Below, in pieces: positions 44,501 through 56,472 of a stretch of 64,000 nt of DNA. The DNA is taken from contig JAYJMM010000009.1 in the NCBI GenBank assembly GCA_037349105.1, positions 1,240,001 through 1,304,000 on the forward strand, in the 5' to 3' direction. Within the stretch, counting starts at the first letter, position 1; every line of letters begins with the position of its first letter. The stretch is from Limnomonas spitsbergensis. Its lineage: Eukaryota; Chlorophyta; Chlorophyceae; Chlamydomonadales. The notes below the pieces were generated by a model, which saw nothing but the letters and a program-made list of their open reading frames with translations, did not search any database and had not been told where the DNA came from. The position numbers and the translations under genes were made by a program.

Positions 44501-47500
44501 TCCCTTCCCTCCTATGGTGTGCACCCTTCCCTCCCTTCCCTCCTATGGTGTACACCCTTCCCTTCCTTCCCTCCCATGGTGTACACCCTTCCCTCCCTTC
44601 CCTCATATGGTGTGCACCCTTCCCTCCCTTCCCTCCTATGGTGTGCACCCTTCCCTCCCTTCCCTCCTATGGTGTGCACCCTTCCCTCCCTTCCCTCCTA
44701 TGGTGTGCACCCTTCCCTCCCTTCCCTCCTATGGTGTGCACCCTTCCCTCCCTGTCATTGTAGCTGGAGATGGAGCGGTCTCTGGCACGCGTGGAGTCTC
44801 GGCTCCAGGAGAAAGACCTGGAGTGTGAGAGCCTGATTGTGCAGCTGCAAAGGATAGAAAAAGAGGCAGACACACTGCGCAAGAGGTGAGAAAACACCAC
44901 AGGCACATGAATTGCACCCCAGGATTCATTTTAAAGCCCAGGGGGGCACTGGCTCTTGGAGGGTATTGGTTCTAAGAGAATAACCTGGAGTCTGAGAGCC
45001 TGATCGTGCAGCTGCAACGGATGGAGGAGGAGGTTAAGGCGTTGTGCAAGAGGTGAGAAAACCTTGCGAGCACTTGAATTGCACCCCAGGATTCATTTTA
45101 AAGCCCAGGGGGGCAGTGGCTCTTGGGGGGCATTGGCTCTAAGAGAAGGACCTGGAGTGTGAGAGCCCTATTGGGCAGCTTCAAAGGATAGAAAAGGAGG
45201 CAGACAGGCTGCGCAAAAGGTGAGCCTCATTTAAAATCACTGTAGAGCACTTGCTTTTTGGAGGCGGACATGTAGTGAGAGAGCCTGATGGTGCAGCTGC
45301 TACGGAAAGAGAGGGAGGCAGACATGTTGCGCAAAGGGTTGGAAATCCCACGAGCAATTGAATTGCACCCCAGGATTCATTTTAAAGCCCAGGGGGGCAC
45401 TGGCTCTTGGAGGGCATTGGCTCTAAGAGAATGACCTGGAGTGTGAGAGCCTGATCGTGCAGCTGCAACGGATGGAGAAGGAGGTAAAGGCGCTGTGCAA
45501 GAGGTGAGAAAACCTTGCGAGCACTTGAATTGCACCCCAGGATTCATTGAAAAGCCCAGGGGGCACTGGCTCTTGGGGGGCATTGGCTCCGGGAGAAGGA
45601 CCTGGAGTGTGAGAGCCCTATTGGGCAGCTGCAAAGGATAGAAAAGGAGGCAGACAGGCTGCGCAAGAGGTGAGCCTCATTTAAACCACTGGAGAGCACT
45701 GGCTTTTGGAGGCGGACGTGTAGTGGGAGGGCTTGGTTGTGCAGCTGCAACGGAAAGAGAGGGAGGCAGACGCGTTGCCCAAGAGGTGAGATGTTGGGCA
45801 TTTGAATCCCCGTGGGCATTTGATTTGCACTCAGATGCATTTTAAAGCCCAGGGGGGCACTGGCTCCTGGAGAAGGGCATTGAGTGTGAGCGCCCTATTG
45901 TGCAGCTGAAAAGTACAGAGAAGGAGGCAGACATGCTGCGCAAGAGGCTCGGTTACCATGTGCGGAAATACGGAACGGTCAAACGGTACGATACGGATAC
46001 GGATATGGCACGCCCAAAATGGCGGGACAGGTAAGAAAGTGGCTGACACGGTGTTTTAACATGGTGCAGTATTGTTAGACGGTGCGATACGATACGGTAA
46101 ACGGTACGAGATCTTGACCCAAACGGTCGTAACCCTGGCAACAGGTGAGATGCTGGGTATTTAAATCCCCATGGGTATTTGATTTGCACAATTTTGCGTT
46201 TGAAATCACCGGACATAACTGGCTCTTGGAGGAGGGCATATAGTGTGGTGTCCACACACTTACTCCATTCACTGACACCCACTCCTTTCACCCACACCCT
46301 ACTTCGCGTGCATGCCTCATTCACCTACAACCACTCCATTGGCATGCATGCTCAATTTGTCCACATTCACTCAATTTTCACACAAGCTTCATCCACCCAC
46401 GCTCACTCCATTCACGGACACACCCTCCACATCCGCTGACACATCCACTCCATTCACGGACACAGCATCGCAATGCACTGACACATCCAGTCCATTCACT
46501 GACACATCCACTTCATACCCTGGCACACCATCTATACCCGCTGACACATCCACTCCATTCACTGGCACATCCACTCCATTCACTGACACATCATCGCAAT
46601 GCACTGACACATCCACTCCATTCACTGGCACATCCACTCCATCCACTGACACATCCTCTACATTCACTGACACACCCTCTACATTCGCTGACACATACAC
46701 TCCATGCACCGACACATCCACTCCATTCACTGATGCATCCACTACATTCACTGATGCATCCACTCCATTCACTGACACATCCACTCCATGCACTGACACA
46801 TACACTCCATTCACTGACACATCCACTCCATTCACTGACGCATCCACTCCATTCACTGACACATACTCTCCAGGCATTGACACATCCACGCCATCCACTG
46901 ACACATCCACTACATACATTGACAAGCCCACTCCATTCACTGACGCATCCACTCCATTCACTGACACATCCACTCCATACACTGACACACCCACTCCATA
47001 CATTGACATGTCCACTTCATACACTGACACATCCACTTCATACACTGACACATCCACATCATACACTGACACATCCACCTCATTCACTGACACATCCACC
47101 CCATGCATTGACACATCCACTCCATACACTGACACATCCACTCCATTCACTGACACATCCACTCCATTCACTGATACATCCACTCCCTTCACTGACACGT
47201 CAACTCCATTCACTGACACATACACTCCATTCAGTGACATGTCCACTCCATGCACTGACACATACACTCCATTCACTGACACATCCACTCCATTTACTGA
47301 CACATCCACTCCATTCACTGACACATCTACACCATGCACGGACGCATCCACTCCATACACTGACACATACACTCCATTCACTGACACATCCACACCATGC
47401 ACCGACACGCACTCTCCACCAACCTGCACACAGATGTGACAGCCAGCAGAGCGGTACCACCACCGAGTTGCTGGCGGCCCGCCAGGATGCTGAGTCAGCG

Positions 47501-50500
47501 CGGTCAGAGCTTGCTACGGTGAGCTAAAACGGGAGGGATGGAGGGGTTCTTCTTTCTGCCTACTGTCTACCTGCCTTCTGCCTATTTAAATATGGGGTGT
47601 GCTTCGACTCCGGCGGGGCAGAGAGGGAAGTTTCCCTTCCAAGATTGCCTTTGAGGAGATTTGAACAAGGTTGGTGTTTTTGCGGTACTCCCAGGTTTAG
47701 GATTAAGGGTTCAAGGGGATTCTGACTTAAAGGGGATTTGAACAAGGTTGGTGTTTTTGCGGTACTCCCAGGTTTAGGGTTCAGTGTTCAAGGGGATTCT
47801 GACTTAAAGGGGATTTGAACAAGATTGATGTTTTTGCGGTACTCCCAGGTTCAGGATTCAGTGTTCAAGGGGATTCTGACTTAATGGGGATTTCAACAAG
47901 GTTGGTGTTTTTGCGGTACTCCCAGGTTCAGGGTTCAGTGTTCAAGGGGATTCTGACTTAAAGGGGATTTTGAACATGGGGGTGCTCTTGCGGTGCTCTC
48001 AGGGCAAATGCAGATGCTTTATCTTGTTGTGTGCAGTTTCCAGCATAAACCCTCAACCTCAACCCATAGCCCTTATTGCAAAACCATCAACCCTCAACCA
48101 ATAACCCGTACTAAAAAATCCTCAGTTTTCAACCGCAACCCGTTTTGCACCAGATGTGTAAGGATGTGGAGGGAGATCGAGTCAAGCTGACCAAGGTCCC
48201 CTCACATTCACCTCCCTCTACCTTCAACATCTAAAACCCTCAACCCCCAACCCGGACTACAAAACCCTTAACCCCCAAACCGTTTTCAACACCAGATGCG
48301 TAAGGATGTGGAGGGTGATCGAGTCAAGCTGACCAAGGCGCTTGAAGAGGCCAAGAAGCGGCTGGCTAAGGCGACAAAGGGGCAGCACGCAGCAGACATA
48401 GCCCTGGCAGAGGTGGGACAGAGAGGGGGGAGGGTGTAGAGCTAGTGAAACCCAAAACTAGGCAGGCCAACGCCAGGAAAACAGCACCGGCCAGAGATGC
48501 TATTGACTGAGGTGGGAAAATGTGGGGTGAGGGAAGTTGAGGGGGAGGGAACTCGTGGGGCGAGGGAAGCCTTACACTAGGTTTGGCAGGCTACGAAGGG
48601 GAAGCTCCCCAGCAGGGGTGGCCATGGCAGAGGTGGGGAGGTGATTAAGGGTTGCATACGGTAGGTCAGAAAAGTCTTGAAAGGTATCCAGCTAAGCATA
48701 TCCTTCGTGTTGTTTGCACAGTCGCATGGCAAGTCTTGAAAGGTATCCAGCTAAGCATACCCTTCGTGTTGTTTGCACAGTCGCATGGCAAGTCTTGATA
48801 GGTATCCAGCTAAGCATATCCTTCGTGTTGTTTGCACAGTCGCATGGCAAGTCTTGAAAGGTATCCAGCTAAGCATATCCTTTGTGTTGTTTGCACAGTC
48901 GCATGGCAAGTCTTGAAAGGTATCCAGCTAAGCATATCCTTCGTGTTGTTTGCACAGTCGCATGGCAAGTGTTGAAAGGTATCCAGCTAAGCATATCCTT
49001 CGTGTTGTTTGCACAGTCGCATGGCAAGTCTTGAAAGGTATCCAGCATAGCATACCCTTCGTGTTGTTTGCACAGTCGCATGGCAAGGCTTGAAAGGTAT
49101 CCAGCTAAGCATATCCTTCGTGTTGTTTGCACAGTCGCATGGCAAGTCTTGAAAGGTATCCAGCTAAGCATACCCTTCGTGTTGTTTGCACAGTCGCATG
49201 GCAAGTCTTGAAAGGTATCCAGCTAAGCATACCCTTCGTGTTGTTTGCACAGTCGCATGGCAAGGCTTGAAAGGTATCCAGCTAAGCATATCCTTCGTGT
49301 TGCTTGCACAGTCGCATGGCAAGTCTTGATAGGTATCCAGCTAAGCATACCCTTCGTGTTGTTTGCACAGTCGCATGGCAAGTCTTGAAAGGTATCCAGC
49401 TAAGCATATCCTTCGTGTTGTTTGCACAGTCGCATGGCAAGGCTTGAAAGGTATCCAGCTAAGCATACCCTTTGTGTTGTTTGCACAGTCGCATGGCAAG
49501 TCTTGAAAGGTATCCAGCTAAGCATACCCTTCGTGTTGTTTGCACAGTCGCATGGCAAGTGTTGAAAGGTATCCAGCTAAGCATATCCTTCGTGTTGTTT
49601 GCACAGTCGCATGGCAAGTCTTGAAAGGTATCCAGCTAAGCATATCCTTCGTGTTGTTTGCACAGTCGCATGGCAAGTGTTGAAAGGTATCCAGCTAAGC
49701 ATATCCTTCGTGTTGTTTGCACAGTCGCATGGCAAGTCTTGAAAGGTATCCAGCTAAGCATATCCTTCGTGTTGTTTGCACAGTCGCATGGCAAGTCTTG
49801 AAAGGTATCCAGCTAAGCATACCCTTCGTGTTGTTTGCACAGTCGCATGGCAAGTCTTGAAAGGTATCCAGCTAAGCATATCCTTCGTGTTGTTTGCACA
49901 GTCGCATGGCAAGTCTTGAAAGGTATCCAGCTAAGCATATCCTTCGTGTTGTTTGCACAGTCGCATGGCAAGTCTTGAAAGGTATCCAGCTAAGCATACC
50001 CTTCGTGTTGTTTGCACAGTCGCATGGCAAGTCTTGAAAGGTATCCAGCTAAGCATACCCTTCGTGTTGTTTGCACAGTCGCATGGCAAGTCTTGAAAGG
50101 TATCCAGCTAAGCATATCCTTCGTGTTGTTTGCACAGTCGCATGGCAAGTCTTGAAAGGTATCCAGCTAAGCATATCCTTCGTGTTGTTTGCACAGTCGC
50201 ATGGCAAGGCTTGAAAGGTATCCAGCTAAGCATATCCTTCGTGTTGTTTGCACAGTCGCATGGCAAGGCTGATGCTGAGAGACACTGCATTCTGCTGCAG
50301 GCCGACCAGGCCAATTATCACCGATCGTGCTGAAAATGTGTGTTTGTGGTGTCTGTGCAGGCGCGTGGGAAGGCTGATGCGGAGAGACACGGTATCTTGT
50401 TGGAGGCCGCCCTGGCCAACCAGTCGCTGGAGACCTGCAAGAGGGATATGGAGCGGCTGGACACGGAGCTGAGGGAGTACAAGGGCCGGGCGCAGGTGTG

Positions 50501-53500
50501 TGGGATGGAGGGAAGGATGGGCCCAGGTTGCCCTGGTTCCTTAACTCTCATGCCCCCAACAGGGTGTAGCTTTTCTTCTTTCCTTTCTGGAGCTGAGGGA
50601 GTATAAGGGCCGGGCGCAGGGGTGTGGGATGGAGGGAAGGGTAGGACGAGGAGGGGGGGGGGGGGGGGGGCAGGGGGGGGGGGGAAGGGGGGGGGAGACA
50701 TGATCTGGAGCTCATGTGATGCAAGGGCAGGGCGCAGGGGTGTGGGATGGAGGGAAGGGTAGGACGAGGGGGGGAAGGGGGGGGGAGACATGATCTGGAG
50801 CTCGTGTGATGCAAGGGCAGGGCGGAGGGGTGTGGGATGGAGGGAAGGGTAGGACGAGGGGGGTGGGGGTACGGGGGGGGGGGAGCATGATATGCCCTTG
50901 CGCTCCCTCAGGGTTGCCCTAAACCCAAAACTATAAACCCTAAACTCTTAGCACTCAAATCGTAACCCTAACCTAGGGGGGAGGAGGGTGCATGACATGA
51001 AGCTCATGTGATATTAAGGCAGGGCGCACGTGATTGATGTATAGCTTATATAAGAGTGTGAAGCAACTCCATGTGATTGTGGTGTGATTTCGTAACTCAT
51101 GTGTGGTTGGTGTGACTTCGTAACTCATGTGTGATTGGTGTGACTTCGTAACTCATGTGTGATTGGTGTGACTTCGTAACTCATGTGTGATTGGTGTGAC
51201 TTCGTAACTCATGTGTGATTGGTGTGACTTCGTAACTCATGTGTGATTGGTGTGACTTCGTAACTCATGTGTGATTGGTGTGACTTCGTAACTCATGTGT
51301 GATTGGTGTGACTTCGTAACTCATGTGTGATTGGTGTGACTTCGTAACTCATGTGTGATTGGTGTGATTTCGTAACTCATGTGTGATTGGTGTGACTTCG
51401 TAACTCATGTGTGATTGGTGTGACTTCGTAACTCGTGTGTGATTGGTGTGACTTCGTAACTCATGTGTGATTGGTGTGACTTCGTAACTCATGTGTGATT
51501 GGTGTGACTTCGTAACTCATGTGTGATTGGTGTGACTTCGTAACTCATGTGTGATTGGTGTGACTTCGTAACTCATGTGTGATTGGTGTGACTTCGTAAC
51601 TCATGTGTGATTGGTGTGACTTCGTAACTCATGTGTGATTGGTGTGACTTCGTAACTCATGTGTGATTGGTGTGACTTCGTAACTCATGTGTGATTGGTG
51701 TGACTTCGTAACTCATGTGTGATCGGTGTGATTTCGTAACTCAATGTGTGATCGGTGTGATTTTGAAACTCATGTGTGATCGGTGTGATTTTGGAACTCC
51801 CGTGCCATTGGTGTGACATCCGTGTAACTGCTGATGCTGTTTGAGGCCAACGACACAGATGTGTGACTTTGTAACTTACATGCCACTGTGTGTACTCCCC
51901 ATATTACTGACTTTGTAACTCCTGTGCCTTTGTTTGTAACTCCCTGCAGACTCTGCTGAAGGCCAAGGATGCCGAGATCCGATCCGTCCGAGAGACCCTG
52001 TCAGCTGGCATGGTGCCCCTTGAGGTGTGGAAAGTGTGGGACAGGGGCGGATCTGATGCAGATTGTCTGCTGAGGTGTGGAATGTGTGGGGCAGGGATGG
52101 ATTGGAGCAGATTGCAACATTGGGGGGGGGGGGGGGGTCATCAGATTGTGTTTTTGCCAGTACAAGGCACAGAAGAACAGTAGGTACAAAAGACAGCAGA
52201 TTAACGCAGATGGTTTTTTCTTAGTGATTGAGCGCAAGTATAGCTTCATATCATAGTTCAAGGTAGGACAGTACTGCCTCAAAGCGGTACTCTTTTGCTA
52301 TAAATAAACTTTTTGTTTATATTCTCGAGGTGGAGGCGGTACAAGCATCTCTTGGTCAGTATTGGTCAGAGATCTCTGGTATTGGTGCAAGCAATGTACA
52401 TATCGAGGTTGAGGCAGTGCAAGCGTCTCTTGGTCAGTATTGGAGCAAGCGATGTACATAAAAGGTGGTGCGTGATGTCTCGCATGGCCGCATGGATCAT
52501 CTGGATTTCGAGGCGGTGCTCACTGCCCTTGGTACCATGGTCAGCAAACGATTCAAAACTGCCATACGAACTGTCGCGGTTTAACCTGGTTCATCTGACT
52601 TCTCCCTCAGAAGCTGGAGGAAGTACACATTTACCTGGAGCAGTACAGTACTACAGTGGTGTACATGTGATCCAGGCCTGCCATTTGAATTTTCACAATC
52701 TCACCTGGCTCATCTGCCCCCCCCATCAGGAGTTGGAGGCGGTACACATCTCCTTGGAGCAGTACAGTGGTGAACATATGATTCAAGCCTGCCATTTGAA
52801 TTTTCGAAATGTCGCCCGACTCATCTGCCCCCTCCCTCGGGAGTTGGAGGCGGTCCGCCTGTCCCTGGAGCGGTACAGTGCTGTACATGTGACTCAAGCC
52901 TGTCATTTGAGTTTTTGCCATGTCACCTGGCTCATCTGCCCCCTTTCTCAGGAGTTGGAGGCGGTACGCCTGTCCCTGGAGCAGTACAGGGCAGCAGCTG
53001 CTGCAGCTGAGGTGGAGCGAGAAGAGGCGGTTGCACGGGCAGAGGAGGAGCTGCATCAGGCAAACGAATCTTATACTAGTCAGGTGTGTGTGCATGAGGT
53101 AAAATCGGGGAGGGAGAACGCGGCATTGCGTATGTGCGGGTGGGGCAGAGGGAGAGGAGGCGGTTGCGCGGGCAGAGGAGGAGCTGCATCAGGCAGGGTG
53201 TGTGTGGGGTGGGGGATGGGGGGCAGAGTGGGAGGAGGCAGAATAGGAGCTGCATCAGGCAAACAAATCGTATAGGGTCAAGCTTACATACTGAAGTCCT
53301 TAATCTTCACCCTACCCCCCTCCCCCTCATTCCCTTAGGGATTAAGTCTGACGCCTTAAGCCTTTAACCTAAAGCTGACTCCCCCCCTAATTCCCTTCGG
53401 GGTTTAGACTGTACCCTTAAGCCCTAAACCTTAACCCACCCACCCCCACATGTCCTTAGGATTTTATCCGAACCCTTAAGCCTACCACCCCTATTCACCT

Positions 53501-56422
53501 CCCATGCTCTCCTCAGGTCTCTCAGCTACAGAGCCGTGTGGACTACTTTCAAAAACTGTGTGGGGAGGCTCAGAAGGAGGTGGAGGAGTGGCGGAACAGG
53601 TGCGGTGTAACCGCTAGGGTTTAGCTGCTGGTTACTTACTGCTGGGGTGTAACTGCTGGGGTGTCACAGGTGTAACTGATAGGGAGTAAGTGCTGGAGTG
53701 TCACGGGTGTAACTGCTGGGGTGTAACTGCTGGGGTGTCACGGGTGTAACTGATAGGGAGTAAGTGCTGGGGTGTCACAGGTGTAACTGATAGGGAGTAA
53801 GTGCTGGGGTGTCACGGGTGTAACTGATAGGGAGTAGCTGCTGGGGTGTCACAGGTGTAACTGCCAGGGCGTAACTGCTGGGGTGTCACAGGTGTAACTG
53901 CCAGGGAGTAACTGCTGGGGTGTCACAGGTGTAACTGATAGGGAGTAAGTGCTGGGTGTCACGGGTGTAACTGATAGGGAGTAACTGCTAGAGAGTAACT
54001 GCCAGGGAGTAACTGCCAGGGTGTCACGGGTGTAACTGCCAGGGAGTAGCTGCTGGGTGTCACGGGTGTAACTGCCAGGGAGTAACTGCTGGGTGTAACT
54101 GGTGTAACTGCCAGAGAGTAGCTGCTGGGTGTCACGGGTGTAACTGCCAGGGAGTAACTGCTGGGGTGTCACGGGTGTAACTGCCAGGGAGTAGCTGCTG
54201 GGTGTCACGGGTGTAACTGCCAGGGAGTAGCTGCTGGGGTGTCACGGGTGTAACTGCCAGGGAGTAACTGCTGGGTTGTCACAGGTGTAACTGCCAGGGA
54301 GTAACTGCTGGGTGTCACGGGTGTAACTGCCAGGGAGTAACTGCTGGGGTGTCACGGGTAAAACTGCCAGGGAGTAAGTGCTGGGGTGTCACAGGTGTAA
54401 CTGCTAGAGAGTAACTGCTGGGTGTCACGGGTGTAACTGCCAGGGAGTAAGTGCTGGGGTGTCACAGGTGTAACTGCCAGGGAGTAGCTGCTGGGTGTCA
54501 CGGGTGTAACTGCTGAGGAGTAACTGCTGGGGTGTCACGTGTGTGACTGCCAGGGAGTAACTGTTGGGTGTCACGGGTGTAACTGCCGGGGAGTAACTGC
54601 TGGGGTGTCACAGGTGTAACTGCCAGGGAGTAAGTGCTGGGGTGTCACGGGTGTAACTGATAGGGAGTAACTGCTGGGGTGTCACAGGTGTAACTGCCAG
54701 GGAGTAACTGCTGGGGTGTCACAGGTGTAACTGCCAGGGAGTAACTGCTGGGGTTTCACAGGTGTAACTGCCAGGGAGTAACTGCTGGGGTGTCACAGGT
54801 GTAACTGATAGGGAGTAACTGCTAGAGAGTAACTGCCAGGGAGTAACTGCCAGGGTGTCACGGGAGTAACTGCCAGTGAGTAGCTGCTGGGTGTCACGAG
54901 TGTAACTGCCAGTGAGTAACTGCTGGGAGTAACTGGTGTAACTGCCAGGGAGTAGCTGCTGGGTGTCACGGGTGTAACTGCCAGGGAGTAACTGCTGGGG
55001 TGTCACGGGTGTAACTGCCAGGGAGTAGCTGCTGGGTGTCACGGGTGTTACTGCCAGGGAGTAACTGCTGGGGTGTCACGGGTGTAACTGCCAGGGAGTA
55101 ACTGCTGGGGTGTCAGGGGTGTAACGGCCAGGGAGTAAGTGCTGGGGTGTCACGGGTGTAACTGATAGGGAGTAACTGCTAGAGAGTAACTGCCAGGGAG
55201 GAACTGCCAGGGTGTCACGGGAGTAACTGCCAGGGAGTAGCTGCTGGGTGTCATGGGTGTAACTGCCAGGGAGTAACTGCTGGGTGCAACTGGTGTAACT
55301 GCCAGGGAGTAGCTGCTGGGTGTCACAGGTGTAACTGCCAGGGAGTAACTGCTGGGGTGTCACGGGTGTAACTGCCAGGGAGTAAGTGCTGGGTGTCACG
55401 GGTGTAACTGCCAGGGAGTAACTGCTGGGGTGTCACGGGTGTAACTGCTGAGGAGTAACTGTTGGGGGTGTCACGGGTGTAACTGCCAGGGAGTAGCTGC
55501 TGGGTGTCACGGGTGTAACTGCTGAGGAGTAACTGCTGGGGTGTCACGGGTGTAACTGCTGAGGAGTAACTGCTGGGGTGTCACATGTGTAACTGCCAGG
55601 GAGTAGCTGTTGGGTGTCACGGGTGTAACTGCTGAGGTGTAACTGCTGGGGTGTCACGCGTGTGACTGCCAGGGAGTAACTGTTGGGGTGTCACGGGTGT
55701 AACTGCCAGGGAGTAACTGCTGGGTGTCACGGGTGTAACTGCCAGGGAGTAACTGCTGGGTGTCACGGGTGTAACTGCCAGGGAGTAACTGCTGGGGTGT
55801 CACGGGTGTAACTGCCAGGGAGTAACTGCTGGGTGAAACTGGTGTAACTGCCAGGGAGTAGCTGCTGGGTGTCACGGGAGTAACTGCCAGGGAGTAGCTG
55901 CTGGGTGTCACGGGTGTAACTGCCAGGGAGTAACTCCTGGGTGTCACGGGAGTAACTGCTGAGGAGTAACTGCTGGGTGTCATGGGAATAACTGCTAAGG
56001 AGTAAGTGCTGGGGTATCACGGGAGTAACTGCTGAGGAGTAACTGCTGGGTGTCATGGGAATAACTGCTAAGGAGTAACTGCTGGGGTGCCACGGGGTTC
56101 GCCCCCCCCCCCTCCCGCAGGTCTGTGTCTTTCGAAGCCCATCAATCGAATTCAGTCTTGATGATAAACATTTTTAAGCTACAATACGTATTAAATACAA
56201 AATACAAGAACAGGTACTGGTATTGATATTCAAAAACATGTTTAAGATACAAATACCGGTATTTAAACACATTTCCTTGTTTCCCCCCCCACAGGTCTGA
56301 GTCTCTCGAAGCCCGGCTTCTGCACCATGCGAGCAGCGACCGGGATGTGGCACAGGCGGCGACAGCTGAGGCGGCGCATGCATCCGAGGTGCGCATACAC
56401 GCACCACGCACCACGCACCACA

Positions 56423-56472
<50 letters not shown>

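Noticed and set aside
43521..44836. Three overlapping 380-435-residue + frames
   Set aside because: 31-bp array without stops in any frame; only the last 122 nt (exon 25) is coding, in a different joined context.
46312..47527. 375-residue TDTSTPFT frame and 346-residue minus frame
   Set aside because: 21-bp array, open on both strands. Real coding starts only at the exon 26 acceptor (47434).
48690..50335. CRISPR-like appearance of the 59-bp repeats
   Set aside because: Repeats are directly adjacent without unique spacers, the context is eukaryotic introns, and the unit derives from a splice junction.
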